Shown in pieces: positions 9,293-17,843 of a stretch of 64,000 nucleotides of DNA. The stretch is from Halopseudomonas litoralis (GTDB lineage Bacteria > Pseudomonadota > Gammaproteobacteria > Pseudomonadales > Pseudomonadaceae): the NCBI RefSeq assembly GCF_900105005.1, contig NZ_LT629748.1:1798001-1862000 (forward strand), written 5' to 3'. The notes under the pieces were generated by a model, which saw only the letters and a program-made list of their open reading frames with translations, was not told the origin of the DNA and searched no databases. The position numbers and the translations under genes are program-made. Numbering within the stretch: the stretch's first letter is position 1; every line of letters starts with the position of its first letter.

Positions 9293-9862
9293 CTACTCCA
9301 CCATCCGGATGCTGAGGTTGTTGACCATTCGGTTGCCAACCCCCGCACCCTGATTCAGCTGAACCACACCGCGGCTTTCGGAGAATGCCTGGTCATCTAT
9401 CTCGACCAGACGCTCCCCTGCCCCGTGTAGCTCCGCAGCTGAATTGAACGACGACCCCGCAGCGCTTTGCGCCAGCACACTGTCGTCGAGGCTTTCGGGC
9501 CGCGCACCTGCGCCGAGCCGAAAACCATTGATCTGCTGATTACCTGCGCCAGCGCCCTGATTGATCCCCAGAACGCCGTTGCCATCGCTGAATGATGCGC
9601 CATGGATATGCGCGCGCAGATCAGCTCCTGCGTCGATCGCAAACTCACCCTCGCGATGCTGCCCCACGCTTACCGCAGGCATGGCACCCGCTGAGATGGC
9701 CCGGGCATTGACCTGCTGTTGCAGCTCGCCGCTCGCCTGATTGATCATCAGGTTGCCTTGATAATGTGCCGCACTGCTGTCAATACTGACCTCGGTTCCC
9801 GCTGCCTGTGCTCCCACTGTCAACAGCAAGCCAAGACCCGTCACCGATAATCGAATGCTCAT
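9293..9862 (-). CDS. fapB: FapB, minor/nucleating amyloid subunit
   Basis: 189 residues from the ATG at 9862 (GGAG 8 nt upstream, inside the end of fapA). The open frame runs up to 9955, but that part overlaps fapA and does not look like a signal sequence. A signal peptide ends about residue 21 (GAQAA). Three short repeats lie at about 35-58, 94-117 and 163-186 (core G...INQ..G..NQQ.N). They are more divergent than those of FapC, and there is no CxxC. FapB is thought to nucleate FapC polymerisation. One base separates its ATG from the fapA stop, so translation is probably coupled. Confidence 0.88.
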   Translation of the reverse strand: MSIRLSVTGLGLLLTVGAQAAGTEVSIDSSAAHYQGNLMINQASGELQQQVNARAISAGAMPAVSVGQHREGEFAIDAGADLRAHIHGASFSDGNGVLGINQGAGAGNQQINGFRLGAGARPESLDDSVLAQSAAGSSFNSAAELHGAGERLVEIDDQAFSESRGVVQLNQGAGVGNRMVNNLSIRMVE

Positions 9863-9863
9863 C

Positions 9864-10331
9864 TCAGCGGCTCCGCAATATCTGCAGCGGCCGCAGACCC
9901 TGCTGGACGCTACGGCCGACCTGGCCCCCGGCGCGCCCCGCAGCACCACCGCCATGCCCGGCTGAATTAAAGCCCTTGGCGCCTGCTGCGCTGGGGGCCG
10001 GGTTCATCGCCCCACCGGCAGGCAGCACGCTGAACACCTCAGTGAAGCGGCTCCCACTATTGATGCCGGCAAAATCAGTATCGGAGAGTTCCATCGGAGC
10101 CAGGCCGGAGGTCAGCGCCTTGTTGAGCAACACATCCCGTCTGGGATTGGCTACCTGGGGACGCGGGTCCGGCTTCAGCTCCTGGCGCACCGCAGCACGG
10201 GGCTGCACCTGTCTGGAGATGATAATGTCACCATCTGCGCCATACGCCGGCAGATGACTCACCACACAGATCAGCATCCCCATCAGGCAAACCAGCATCT
10301 GGATCTTCAGTGAGGACAAGTACGTTCTCAT
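9864..10331 (-). CDS. fapA: FapA, first protein of the Fap operon (subunit chaperone/regulator)
   Basis: 155 residues starting MRTYLSSLKIQMLVCLMG, a signal sequence ending near PAYGA. The mature protein is low-complexity and Gly/Ala-rich at the C-terminus (GAKGFNSAGHGGGAAGRAGGQ). FapA is periplasmic; its deletion changes the FapB/FapC composition of fibrils in Pseudomonas. An ATG at 10376 is in frame, but it would lie 2 nt from the predicted sigma-54 transcription start and has no ribosome site, so the ATG at 10331 is preferred although its own site is weak (GGAC). Confidence 0.85.
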   Translation of the reverse strand: MRTYLSSLKIQMLVCLMGMLICVVSHLPAYGADGDIIISRQVQPRAAVRQELKPDPRPQVANPRRDVLLNKALTSGLAPMELSDTDFAGINSGSRFTEVFSVLPAGGAMNPAPSAAGAKGFNSAGHGGGAAGRAGGQVGRSVQQGLRPLQILRSR

Positions 10332-10388
10332 GACATGGCGTCCGAATTGGCTGTTGTTGTAAGTGATACCCTTCATGACTTGGATAGG

Positions 10389-10404
10389 AGCAATGTCCGT
10401 GCCG
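10389..10404 (-). promoter_or_regulatory. Sigma-54 (-24/-12) promoter of fapA
   Basis: On the minus strand CGGCACG-GACA-TTGCT matches the consensus TGGCACG-N4-TTGCW at all but the first base, with the exact GG-to-GC spacing. The predicted start is near 10378, giving a leader of about 47 nt to fapA. Confidence 0.88.
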
Positions 10405-10423
10405 GAAATAGAATACTATTTAA

Positions 10424-10436
10424 TTTCAAGCACTTA
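10424..10436. promoter_or_regulatory. Candidate IHF site upstream of fapA promoter
   Basis: TTTCAAGCACTTA matches WATCAA-N4-TTR with one mismatch, in AT-rich DNA at about -52 from the predicted start, where IHF bends many sigma-54 promoters. Confidence 0.45.
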
Positions 10437-10467
10437 TAATAACCACAGACGCTCCGAGCGAGGCGAG

Positions 10468-10485
10468 TGTTTCACTCTTGAAACA
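10468..10485. promoter_or_regulatory. Palindromic candidate activator site (UAS) for the fap operon
   Basis: TGTTTCA-CTCT-TGAAACA is a perfect 7+7 bp palindrome centred about 100 bp upstream of the predicted start, a usual distance for enhancer-binding proteins. A further single TGTTTCA lies at 10619-10625. The 10405-10686 stretch holds no believable gene. Confidence 0.5.
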
Positions 10486-10686
10486 GCCAGCGACAGGAAG
10501 CTACACAGAATCCGCCTGTAAGCCGCAGAACACCGAGTAGATCCCGGATTCCGGGTAGTCTCGAAATTGATACAGTTGGCTGGCGACAGCGGCTTTGCTG
10601 ACTTGCAGCGGGAAAAGGTGTTTCAGATATGAGTAAGGCGGGGAAAACAGCGGTCAGCGGGTAGAAAATCATGCACGAAAGAGACA

Positions 10687-10709
10687 CTGCGCCGGAGGGA
10701 CCGGCGCAG
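10687..10709 (-). terminator. Terminator after nrdJb
   Basis: Stem CTGCGCCGG / CCGGCGCAG with a 5-nt loop, followed on the minus strand by TGTCTCTTTC. It lies 17 bp beyond the nrdJb stop. Confidence 0.7.
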
Positions 10710-10725
10710 CAGGAAGGTCAGTAGA

Positions 10726-11421
10726 TCAACCGCACTTGCTGTCACCGCAAGCCAGACAGGTCAGACAACCGTCCATCTGTACTGCCGCCTTGGTGTGGCA
10801 CTTGCCGCACATCTGCGCACCGGCGGGATAGGCTTCGGCACTGTCATCGCAATCGGCTGCGGCCTGCGCCGGTGCGCTGGCACTGAGGAACTCGGCGCGC
10901 TTCTGTTCCAGATAGGCGCGCTGGTGCTCGTCCATCTCGTCTTCAAGCATGCCGATGCGCTTGAGGTGCTGCTCCAGCACATCGCCGATTTCTGCCACCA
11001 GCGAGGGCATCCAGCGGCCTCCGCGCTTCATGTAGCCGCCTTTGGGGTCGAATACGCTGTTCAGCTCCTCGACCAGGAAGGTGCAGTCACCGCCCTTGCG
11101 GAACACCGCAGAGATGATCAGCGTCAGCGCCGAAATCCACTGGTAATGCTCCATGTTCTTCGAATTGATGAAGATCTCGAAGGGGCGGCGGGTCTCGTGG
11201 TCGCTGCCGGGGTTGAGCACCACGTCATTGATGGTGACGTAGATGGCATGCTCGGAGGTCGGGGTCTTGATCTTGTAGGTCGAGCCTTCGAGGAACTCGG
11301 GGCGCTTGAGTTTCTCATGCATCTCGACGTAAGTCGGCGCAGCCGGTTCGGGCGCCTTGGCCGGCTCGTCCGGCTTGACCACTGCGTAGTCGACAATCTT
11401 GCTGGTTATCTTGAGTGCCAT
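10726..11421 (-). CDS. nrdJb: NrdJb, small polypeptide of split class II ribonucleotide reductase
   Basis: 231 residues, the separate C-terminal part of the B12-dependent reductase. It includes PFEIFINSKNMEHYQWISALTLIISAVFRKGGDC, and its tail carries paired cysteines (MCGKCHTKAAVQMDGCLTCLACGDSKCG), as in the Zn-ribbon and redox tail of class II enzymes. In Pseudomonas the enzyme is encoded as NrdJa and NrdJb and works without oxygen dependence. The start at 11421 (AGGA 8 nt upstream) is better spaced than the ATG at 11427. It is 76 bp downstream of nrdJa, same operon. Confidence 0.93.
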   Translation of the reverse strand: MALKITSKIVDYAVVKPDEPAKAPEPAAPTYVEMHEKLKRPEFLEGSTYKIKTPTSEHAIYVTINDVVLNPGSDHETRRPFEIFINSKNMEHYQWISALTLIISAVFRKGGDCTFLVEELNSVFDPKGGYMKRGGRWMPSLVAEIGDVLEQHLKRIGMLEDEMDEHQRAYLEQKRAEFLSASAPAQAAADCDDSAEAYPAGAQMCGKCHTKAAVQMDGCLTCLACGDSKCG

Positions 11422-11497
11422 GTCCATCTTCCTTGCCCTGCAATACGGCAGGGCTGTATTTGTATTGTTACCAGGTCGTCAATTGGGCGCCAGCGGC

Positions 11498-13651
11498 TCA
11501 GAACTTGCCGTAATAGCCTTCCTTGAGCGCATCATACAGGTTGGCTGCCGAGTGCATCTCGCCGTCGTATTCGATCTCTTCTCCACCCTTGGCCTCGATG
11601 ATGCTGCCGTCTTCCAGTTTGAAGCGATAGGTGGTGTTGGCCAGATCCTGCTCCTTCACCAGTACGCCCTGGAAGGCTTCCGGGTTGAAACGGAAGGTCG
11701 TGCAGCCTTTCAGCCCCTTGTGGTAAGCGTACAGGTAGATGTCCTTGAAATCCTCGTAGGGATAATCCGTCGGCACGTTGGCAGTCTTGGAGATCGACGA
11801 GTCAATCCACTTCTGCGCCGCCGCCTGCACGTCCACGTGCTCGGTGGGCTTCACGTCATCGGCGGCGATGAAGTACTCCGGCAGGTTGCGCGAGGCGGCT
11901 TCCATGTCCGGCAGCGCCTGGGGATCGATGAATTCGCGGTAGGCCAGCAACTCGAAGCTGAACACATCGACCTTTTCCTTGGACTTCTTGCCTGCGCGGA
12001 TCACGTTACGGAAATAGTGATGGGCGAAGCTCGGCTCGATACCATTGGAGGCGTTGTTAGCCAACGACAGGGAAATGGTCCCGGTCGGAGCAATCGAGCT
12101 GTGGTGAGTGAAGCGCGAGCCGTGCTCGGTCAGTGCCTCGACCAGTGCCGCGTCCTCACCCGCGACCTGCTGCATGTAACGGCTGTATTTGGCCCACAGC
12201 ACCTTGCCCTTGACCTTCTGGCCGATCTTGAAACCGTCCGTCTTCATTTCCGGACGCTTAGCCAGCATGGCCCCGGTCACGGTGAACTCTTCTTCCATGA
12301 TCGGCGCCGGGCCTTTCTCTTCGCTCAGTTTCAGGCCGGTGCGCCAGCCCTGCAGGGCCATTTCCTTCGACACCTGTTCGGTGAATTCCAGCGATGCGGC
12401 ATCGCCATAGCGCATGCGCAGCATGGTCATGGTCGAACCCAGGCCAAGGAAGCCCATGCCGTGACGGCGTTTGCGGAAGATCTCGTTGCGCTGCTCTTCC
12501 AGTGGCAGGCCGTTGATCTCGACCACGTTGTCCAGCATGCGGGTGAAGATGTCGACTACCTTGCGATACTCGTCCCAGTCGAACCGCGCCTTTTCAGTGA
12601 AGGGATCGCGCACAAACAGGGTCAGGTTGATCGAGCCCAGCAGGCAGGCGCCATAGGGCGGCAGCGGCTGCTCACCACAGGGGTTCGTGGCGCGGATCTC
12701 TTCGCAGAACCAGTTGTTGTTCATCTGGTTGACCCGGTCTATCAAGATGAAGCCCGGCTCGGCGAAGTCGTAGGTGGAGGTCATGATCATGTCCCAGATG
12801 CGCCGCGCCTTCATGGTGCGGAACACCCGGCAGGCGATCAGGCCATCTTCGCGGGTGACGTAACGCTCGTTGCTGGGCCATTCGCGCCAGATCACCTGCT
12901 TGGGATCATTGATGTCCACGCCATCAGCTTCGGCCTCCCCTTCGCTCAGCGGGAAGGCCAGCTTCCACTCGCTGTCGGCCTCCACCGCCTGCATGAACTC
13001 CTCGGTGATCAGCAGCGACAGGTTGAACTGGCGCAGGCGACCGCCCTCACGCTTGGCGCGGATGAAGTCCGCCACATCCGGATGACCGACATCGAAAGTC
13101 GCCATCTGCGCGCCACGACGGCCGCCAGCCGACGATACGGTGAAGCACATCTTGTCGTAGATATCCATGAACGACAGCGGGCCGGAAGTATAGGCGCCAG
13201 CGCCGGATACATAAGCACCGCGGGGCCGCAGAGTGGAGAATTCATAGCCGATGCCGCAGCCGGCCTTCAGCGTCAGACCGGCCTCATGCAACTTGGACAG
13301 GATGTCGTCCATGGAGTCGCCGATGGTCGCCGACACGGTGCAGTTGATGGTCGAGGTGGCGGGCTTGTGCGCCAGCGCGCCGGCATTGGAAGTGATTCGG
13401 CCAGCGGGGATCGCACCGTGGCGCAGCGCCCAGAGAAACTTGTCGTGCCACTCTTCGCGCAGCTTCGGAAGCTCGACCTCGGCCAAGGCGCGGGCGACCC
13501 GCTGATAGGTCTCATCGACAGTCTGGTCGATGGCGACACCTTCCTTGGTCTTGAGCCGATATTTGGTATCCCAGATATCTTCCGAGGCCGGCTGCATGGG
13601 GAGGCTGGTTACGACATTATGCAGACGTTGAACCTTGGCTGTTTGACTCAT
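11498..13651 (-). CDS. nrdJa: NrdJa, adenosylcobalamin-dependent ribonucleoside reductase, catalytic subunit
   Basis: 717 residues making deoxyribonucleotides from ribonucleotides with adenosylcobalamin as radical source. Visible are the N-terminal WDTKYRLKTKEG, the loop ITSNAGALAHKPATSTINC, the catalytic-site segment ATNPCGEQPLPPYGACLLGSIN and the downstream APTGTISLSLANNASNGIEPSF. AGGAG is 6 nt from the second of two tandem ATGs (13651); the first is at 13654. Transcription is probably controlled by NrdR through the boxes just upstream. The continuous antisense frame on the plus strand is a codon-bias shadow. Confidence 0.95.
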   Translation of the reverse strand: MSQTAKVQRLHNVVTSLPMQPASEDIWDTKYRLKTKEGVAIDQTVDETYQRVARALAEVELPKLREEWHDKFLWALRHGAIPAGRITSNAGALAHKPATSTINCTVSATIGDSMDDILSKLHEAGLTLKAGCGIGYEFSTLRPRGAYVSGAGAYTSGPLSFMDIYDKMCFTVSSAGGRRGAQMATFDVGHPDVADFIRAKREGGRLRQFNLSLLITEEFMQAVEADSEWKLAFPLSEGEAEADGVDINDPKQVIWREWPSNERYVTREDGLIACRVFRTMKARRIWDMIMTSTYDFAEPGFILIDRVNQMNNNWFCEEIRATNPCGEQPLPPYGACLLGSINLTLFVRDPFTEKARFDWDEYRKVVDIFTRMLDNVVEINGLPLEEQRNEIFRKRRHGMGFLGLGSTMTMLRMRYGDAASLEFTEQVSKEMALQGWRTGLKLSEEKGPAPIMEEEFTVTGAMLAKRPEMKTDGFKIGQKVKGKVLWAKYSRYMQQVAGEDAALVEALTEHGSRFTHHSSIAPTGTISLSLANNASNGIEPSFAHHYFRNVIRAGKKSKEKVDVFSFELLAYREFIDPQALPDMEAASRNLPEYFIAADDVKPTEHVDVQAAAQKWIDSSISKTANVPTDYPYEDFKDIYLYAYHKGLKGCTTFRFNPEAFQGVLVKEQDLANTTYRFKLEDGSIIEAKGGEEIEYDGEMHSAANLYDALKEGYYGKF

Positions 13652-13722
13652 CATATTCTCCTGGAATCAGTGTTTTACGGGCTTGACAAACGCGCGCGCC
13701 GCCTCTTCCCTGCGCCCGAAAA

Positions 13723-13777
13723 CCACTACTGGTTGTGCATAAGTGCGAATCCTAGCCCCAGATATAGTTAATATCAA
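13723..13777 (-). promoter_or_regulatory. nrdJ promoter with two NrdR-like boxes
   Basis: Minus-strand -35 TTGATA (13777-13772), 17-bp spacer, -10 TAGGAT (13754-13749). Two 16-bp sites resembling the NrdR box (ACACWATATATWGTGT) lie at 13755-13770 and 13723-13738, 16 bp apart. The first fills the -35/-10 spacer exactly and the second covers the transcription start, an arrangement suited to repression by NrdR-ATP/dATP. The matches are imperfect. Confidence 0.6.
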
Positions 13778-13837
13778 CAGCAAAGAAAGACTGATTTTCA
13801 CTTCAAGGGGCTTGACTTGCGCGGACGCCGCAAAGGC

Positions 13838-14428
13838 TCAGGCGGAGGCCACCGAGCCATCTATCGGAAAGAAAATGCCGTCACTCCAGACGCCGATGCG
13901 CGACTGACCCTCAACCTTTTCATCGACCGCCAGGTCAGCCAACTCATAGAACACATTGCGATGAATCAGCGCCTGTAGATTACTGCGCAGCAGCACATAA
14001 GGTGACGGCTCATGGGTATCGGTATCGACCCGGACGGTAATCGGATGCTCTTCGCCAGCCACCATGCTGTGGCCCAGGCTGGTAAAGAATGTCAGCCGCT
14101 GTTCCCGGCCCTGCCCCTCCACCTCCAGCCGTACCGCAACGAAAGGCACATCATCAACCTTGATCGCCCAACGCTCTACCGGCGTGACCAGGTAGTAGCG
14201 ACCGTCCTCATCCAGCCGCAGGATGCCTGAGAACAGCTGCGCCAGCGATTTACGGCTGATGGGCCCGCCTTCGTGATACCAAGTGCCGTCGCGGGTGATA
14301 TGCATGTCCAGCTCGCCAATGAATTCCGGGTGCCACAGATGCACCGGGGCCGGGTCGCGGGCGTCTCCCGTAGTTGATTCCGGCAGGCTGTCGAGCAGCG
14401 ATTGGGGTGGTGGTTGTCGATTGTCCAT
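13838..14428 (-). CDS. DUF1285 domain protein
   Basis: 196 residues. The body from about residue 30 (LWHPEFIGELDMHITRDGTWYHEGGPISRKSLAQLFSGIL) to the C-terminus is the DUF1285 fold, common in Pseudomonas. No signal peptide or membrane segment, so it is probably cytoplasmic. Function is unknown; the repeated DG.WYHEG.PI and YYLVTP.E motifs are family features, not catalytic signatures I recognise. It follows the DUF4823 lipoprotein gene by 33 bp and is probably in the same transcript. GAGG precedes the ATG. Confidence 0.85.
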   Translation of the reverse strand: MDNRQPPPQSLLDSLPESTTGDARDPAPVHLWHPEFIGELDMHITRDGTWYHEGGPISRKSLAQLFSGILRLDEDGRYYLVTPVERWAIKVDDVPFVAVRLEVEGQGREQRLTFFTSLGHSMVAGEEHPITVRVDTDTHEPSPYVLLRSNLQALIHRNVFYELADLAVDEKVEGQSRIGVWSDGIFFPIDGSVASA

Positions 14429-14461
14429 GGTTTGCCTCGATGTCGGGGTGGATCAGGCCGC

Positions 14462-15076
14462 TCAGCGGCTGCCCAGCAGTTGACGGGTATAGTCTTCCAT
14501 CGGTTCCCGCAGCAGATCTTCCGGGCGGGATTTGTAGAAGGCGAGAAAGCCAGTGCGACTGTTGATGGTGGCAAAGTCGATGACCCGTTCGGTGCTGGCT
14601 TCCAGCAGCATCAACTGCAGCACCACCTGATCACGCCCCACATCGCCATCGCTGGCCTGCTGTGCTGTCTGCTGCGCACTGGCGCTGCTCTGAGCACTGG
14701 CGAAGCGGGTGTACAGCAGATAATCGAGCCCCTGCTGACGGGTCCGGGCCAGCGCCTCATCCAGCCCCAGCGGCTGCTCGGCGCGGCGCACCATGGGGAA
14801 CACCTGCACCGCAGCGGCAAAGCCTTCCTCGGCAAGAATATTCGGCCGCGCATAGGCATGGCCGACCGGCACGAAATGACTCTGTGCGATATAGAGGCGG
14901 GAGTCGGCCTGCAGGCGGAAGTTGCCACTGCGGCTGATCTGGTAACGATCCAGCAACCCGGCGTCACTGAGGTAGAAACGTCCTTCCTCCTTCATCTGCG
15001 AAGGTGTACAGCCCACCGCCAGCGATGCCAGCGCCAGTACGGCGGTGATCCGGGATAGCCCTATGGTCATTTTCAT
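14462..15076 (-). CDS. DUF4823 lipoprotein
   Basis: 204 residues with a lipoprotein signal: hydrophobic stretch then LAVGCTPSQ, lipobox Cys about residue 23. The mature part (YLSDAGLLDRYQISRSGNFRLQADSRLYIAQSHFVPVGHAYARP...) is the DUF4823 family found in pseudomonads. Its ATG overlaps the stop of the radical SAM gene (ATGA), so the two are translationally coupled. A Ser/Ala/Gln-rich loop (SAQSSASAQQTAQQAS) lies in the middle. Function is unknown. Confidence 0.85.
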   Translation of the reverse strand: MKMTIGLSRITAVLALASLAVGCTPSQMKEEGRFYLSDAGLLDRYQISRSGNFRLQADSRLYIAQSHFVPVGHAYARPNILAEEGFAAAVQVFPMVRRAEQPLGLDEALARTRQQGLDYLLYTRFASAQSSASAQQTAQQASDGDVGRDQVVLQLMLLEASTERVIDFATINSRTGFLAFYKSRPEDLLREPMEDYTRQLLGSR

Positions 15077-15972
15077 AGTCCACGCATCCGTTCCGGGCGC
15101 AGCCCAGCTTGTTCTGGTTGTTGGATGGCTTGGCGCACCTGCGCCTGCAGGCGCGGCTTGTCAGCGCCCAGCACGCCTTTCAATACCAGATAGTTGGAGG
15201 CGTGATCACTGCGAAAGACCGTATCGGTCAACTCCAGTGCATTCAGAAACTGTTCGATCTCACGAAACAGCCCAGCCTGATCCAGTGGCTGAAAGTCCGG
15301 AAACTGCGCCTGGTAACGGGCCAGACCATTGGGAAAGCTGACCACCAGGGTGGATAGAAAGTCCGGCTGGGTCAGATTCATCAACCGCGCCGAATTCAGC
15401 GCGTGCTGCTCACTCAGGCTGTGCCCACCCAGACCATTGAGAATCATCACCGATGTCTTCAGCCCGGCCTCTTTGGCCTTCAACAGAGCATCCGCGGTGG
15501 AATCGAAGGTCTCGCCCTTGTTGACGCGCTGGAGCACTTCATCATCACCGGACTCGGCGCCGACATAGAGCATCTGCAAGCCGGCTTCATGCAACTCCCT
15601 GAGCTCCTCCACGGATCTGCGTCGCAGGTTGCGCGGCAGGCAATACGAGGTCACCCGCTGCACTTCCGGCATGTGTTCGCGGATCGCCTGCAGAATACGC
15701 AGCAGGCGGTGTGTCGGCAGGACCATGGCGTCGCCGTCGGCAAGAAACACCCGTTGCACGATCAACTGCTCACCACTGCGGCGGATCTCATCCAGCACCT
15801 GCTGCTCGTCACGCGCGCGAAATTTCTTCTGCGGCGCGGTGTACATGTCGCAAAAAGTGCACTGATTCCACGAGCAACCATTTGTCACCGGCAGGATCAG
15901 CGAATGCGCCTCGCTCGGCGGCCGGAATACCGGCTCGATGTAGTCGATGGGAAAACGGGCCTGACCAGACAT
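15073..15972 (-). CDS. Radical SAM protein
   Basis: 299 residues. The 4Fe-4S cluster motif is CSWNQCTFCDM (spacing C-x4-C-x2-C), near residue 33. It is followed by FLADGDAMVLPTHRLLRILQAI (the GGE-like SAM region) and MLYVGAESGDDEVLQRVNKGE, which mark an Elp3/HemN-like TIM barrel; the substrate is not evident. The start at 15972 is chosen because GGAG lies 6 nt upstream, while an ATG 12 bp earlier has none. It overlaps the DUF4823 gene by 4 bp. Confidence 0.85.
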   Translation of the reverse strand: MSGQARFPIDYIEPVFRPPSEAHSLILPVTNGCSWNQCTFCDMYTAPQKKFRARDEQQVLDEIRRSGEQLIVQRVFLADGDAMVLPTHRLLRILQAIREHMPEVQRVTSYCLPRNLRRRSVEELRELHEAGLQMLYVGAESGDDEVLQRVNKGETFDSTADALLKAKEAGLKTSVMILNGLGGHSLSEQHALNSARLMNLTQPDFLSTLVVSFPNGLARYQAQFPDFQPLDQAGLFREIEQFLNALELTDTVFRSDHASNYLVLKGVLGADKPRLQAQVRQAIQQPEQAGLRPERMRGL

Positions 15973-16157
15973 GGAGCACTCCATAACAAAGTTCGCCGTG
16001 CAGTTTACAGGATAGTCCGTCGAACTCCTTCCCCGCCTTCCTCTTTACCATCACCCGTATGGGTTTGGCGCGCACTGGCCGATTCTTTTAAGGTTTGCAT
16101 GCCAATAGAAGGCGTTGTGCCAGGGTCCTCGGCTGAATAATCAAACGGATAAAAACA

Positions 16158-17840
16158 ATGCTTAAGAAAACCAGTACCACACCCACCCACTTGCTCCTGT
16201 CCTCTCTGTCCGCCATGGTGATGGCCGCCAGCCTGAGCGGCTGCCTTTCTGGCGGCGGTGGATCGAGCAACAGCGACAGCGGCGCGCCCGCCAACCCGCT
16301 GAAGGTCACCACCGAACAGGGTGACTATATCGGCATCGAGCATGACGGCATGCGTGTGTACCGGGGCATCCGCTACGGGGTCGCCGAGCGTTTCGCCGCG
16401 CCCGAGTTGCCGCCGACACATCAGCAGGCCATTGAACTGAGCGAGACCTTCGGTGCCAACTGCCCGCAGGCCGACAGCCCCTTTGGTGAAGCAAGCCTGG
16501 ATGAGAACTGTCTGTTCTTGAACGTGTATGCCCCGCAGGAGCCTGGCGAATACCCGGTGATGGTGTGGATTCACGGTGGCGCCTTCATCTACGGTTCCGG
16601 CGGTGCCAGTTACGACCCGGTCAGGCTGGTGGATCAGGACGTGGTGGTAGTGACACTCAACTACCGTCTGGGCGCACTGGGCTTTCTGCCCCATGCCGCG
16701 CTGGGCGACGCCAACTTCGGGCTGCAGGATCAGCAGCTGGCGCTTGCATGGGTGCAGAACAACATCGAGCGGTTCGATGGAGATGCGGGTAATGTCACAA
16801 TTTTCGGCGAATCTGCGGGTGGGCACAGCGTACTGAGTCAGATCGCTTCGCCGGAGGCAGCAGGTCTTTTCCACAAGGCCATAGTGCAGAGTGGCTCCTA
16901 TAATGGCGCTCAGGTTCCGCTGACGGACACAGCTTACGGCCCAGTGACCATTCCAGGGGGTCAGACACTTTTCGGCGTTCCCACCGTGGCGCAAACCGAT
17001 TGCGCAAACGCGACGGATGATCAACTGCCGGCCTGCCTGAAAGAACTGACGGTGGCCGAGATCCTGGCGGCCCAGCCCGGTAATATTCTTCCCGTCACCG
17101 GCACCGAGACCTTACCTCTATCCATCAACCAGGCACTGGCCAGTGACAATTTCAACAAGATACCAGTGATGATGGGCAGCAACCTGGATGAAGGCGCACT
17201 GTTCAGCCTGCTGGCCGCACTGGAAGGTGCCGACTTCACCACCCCGGCAGGCTATCAGGCCGCAGTTGCCACGCTGCTTGCGGAAGATCCGACGCTGGAT
17301 GTAGCCAGTATCGCTCAGCATTATCTGAACCAGAGCCTGGCCGCCGACAGCGCCTCGCCCTTCATGGATGCCCATTCCGCCATCGGCACCGACTGGCGGT
17401 TCAACTGCCCCAACGATACACAGTGGGGTCTGCTGCAAGGCAAGGTGAATACCTGGGGTTACTGGTTCACCGACCGCAACGCACCAAGCATAATCGGACC
17501 AGTGCCCTTCCCGCTCGGTGCAGCGCACTCCTTCGAGATTCAGTACGTACTGAGTTCAGAAGACACCTTGAAGGAGCGCGGCGCTGGCGAAAACCAACTG
17601 GCGCTGGCGCGGGAGATGGCTGGTTATTGGGTCAACTTTGCCAAATACGGTGATGATCCGGCTATTGGCCCCAACGCCACCGATGGCGCCGCAGAGGCAA
17701 TCGAATGGCCCCGACTGAACGGCGACGGTCAGATCCTGCGTCTCGATGCACCAACCCCGGCTGTGGTAGCCATAGACGACTTCCGCGATACCCATCAGTG
17801 CGCTTACTGGGCCAATCCACCTAAAATACAGGTGAACTGA
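16158..17840 (+). CDS. Type-B carboxylesterase, predicted lipoprotein
   Basis: 560 residues. A lipoprotein signal (SLSGCLSGGGGSSNSDSG, lipobox Cys about 29) and a flexible Gly/Ser linker lead into an alpha/beta-hydrolase of the carboxylesterase/cholinesterase family. It shows the oxyanion motif WIHGGAFIYGSGG, the nucleophile GESAGGHS, the acid in NLDEGALFS and the His in GAAHSFEIQY. It would hydrolyse carboxylic esters at the cell envelope; the substrate is unknown. Its stop is 3 bp from the stop of the convergent amidohydrolase. The ribosome site is weak (GGAT). Confidence 0.9.
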   Translation: MLKKTSTTPTHLLLSSLSAMVMAASLSGCLSGGGGSSNSDSGAPANPLKVTTEQGDYIGIEHDGMRVYRGIRYGVAERFAAPELPPTHQQAIELSETFGANCPQADSPFGEASLDENCLFLNVYAPQEPGEYPVMVWIHGGAFIYGSGGASYDPVRLVDQDVVVVTLNYRLGALGFLPHAALGDANFGLQDQQLALAWVQNNIERFDGDAGNVTIFGESAGGHSVLSQIASPEAAGLFHKAIVQSGSYNGAQVPLTDTAYGPVTIPGGQTLFGVPTVAQTDCANATDDQLPACLKELTVAEILAAQPGNILPVTGTETLPLSINQALASDNFNKIPVMMGSNLDEGALFSLLAALEGADFTTPAGYQAAVATLLAEDPTLDVASIAQHYLNQSLAADSASPFMDAHSAIGTDWRFNCPNDTQWGLLQGKVNTWGYWFTDRNAPSIIGPVPFPLGAAHSFEIQYVLSSEDTLKERGAGENQLALAREMAGYWVNFAKYGDDPAIGPNATDGAAEAIEWPRLNGDGQILRLDAPTPAVVAIDDFRDTHQCAYWANPPKIQVN

Positions 17841-17843
17841 TCC

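Noticed and set aside
10472..10687. Small minus-strand frame upstream of fapA
   Set aside because: It overlaps the candidate activator site and has no ribosome site; the region is better explained as regulatory DNA.
11399..13771. 790-codon open frame antisense to nrdJa and nrdJb
   Set aside because: It spans two real genes and their gap; composition is typical of a shadow frame and nrdJ is unmistakable.
16005..17024. 339-codon frame antisense to the carboxylesterase
   Set aside because: Overlaps a gene with a clear lipobox and catalytic motifs; no domain or ribosome site.
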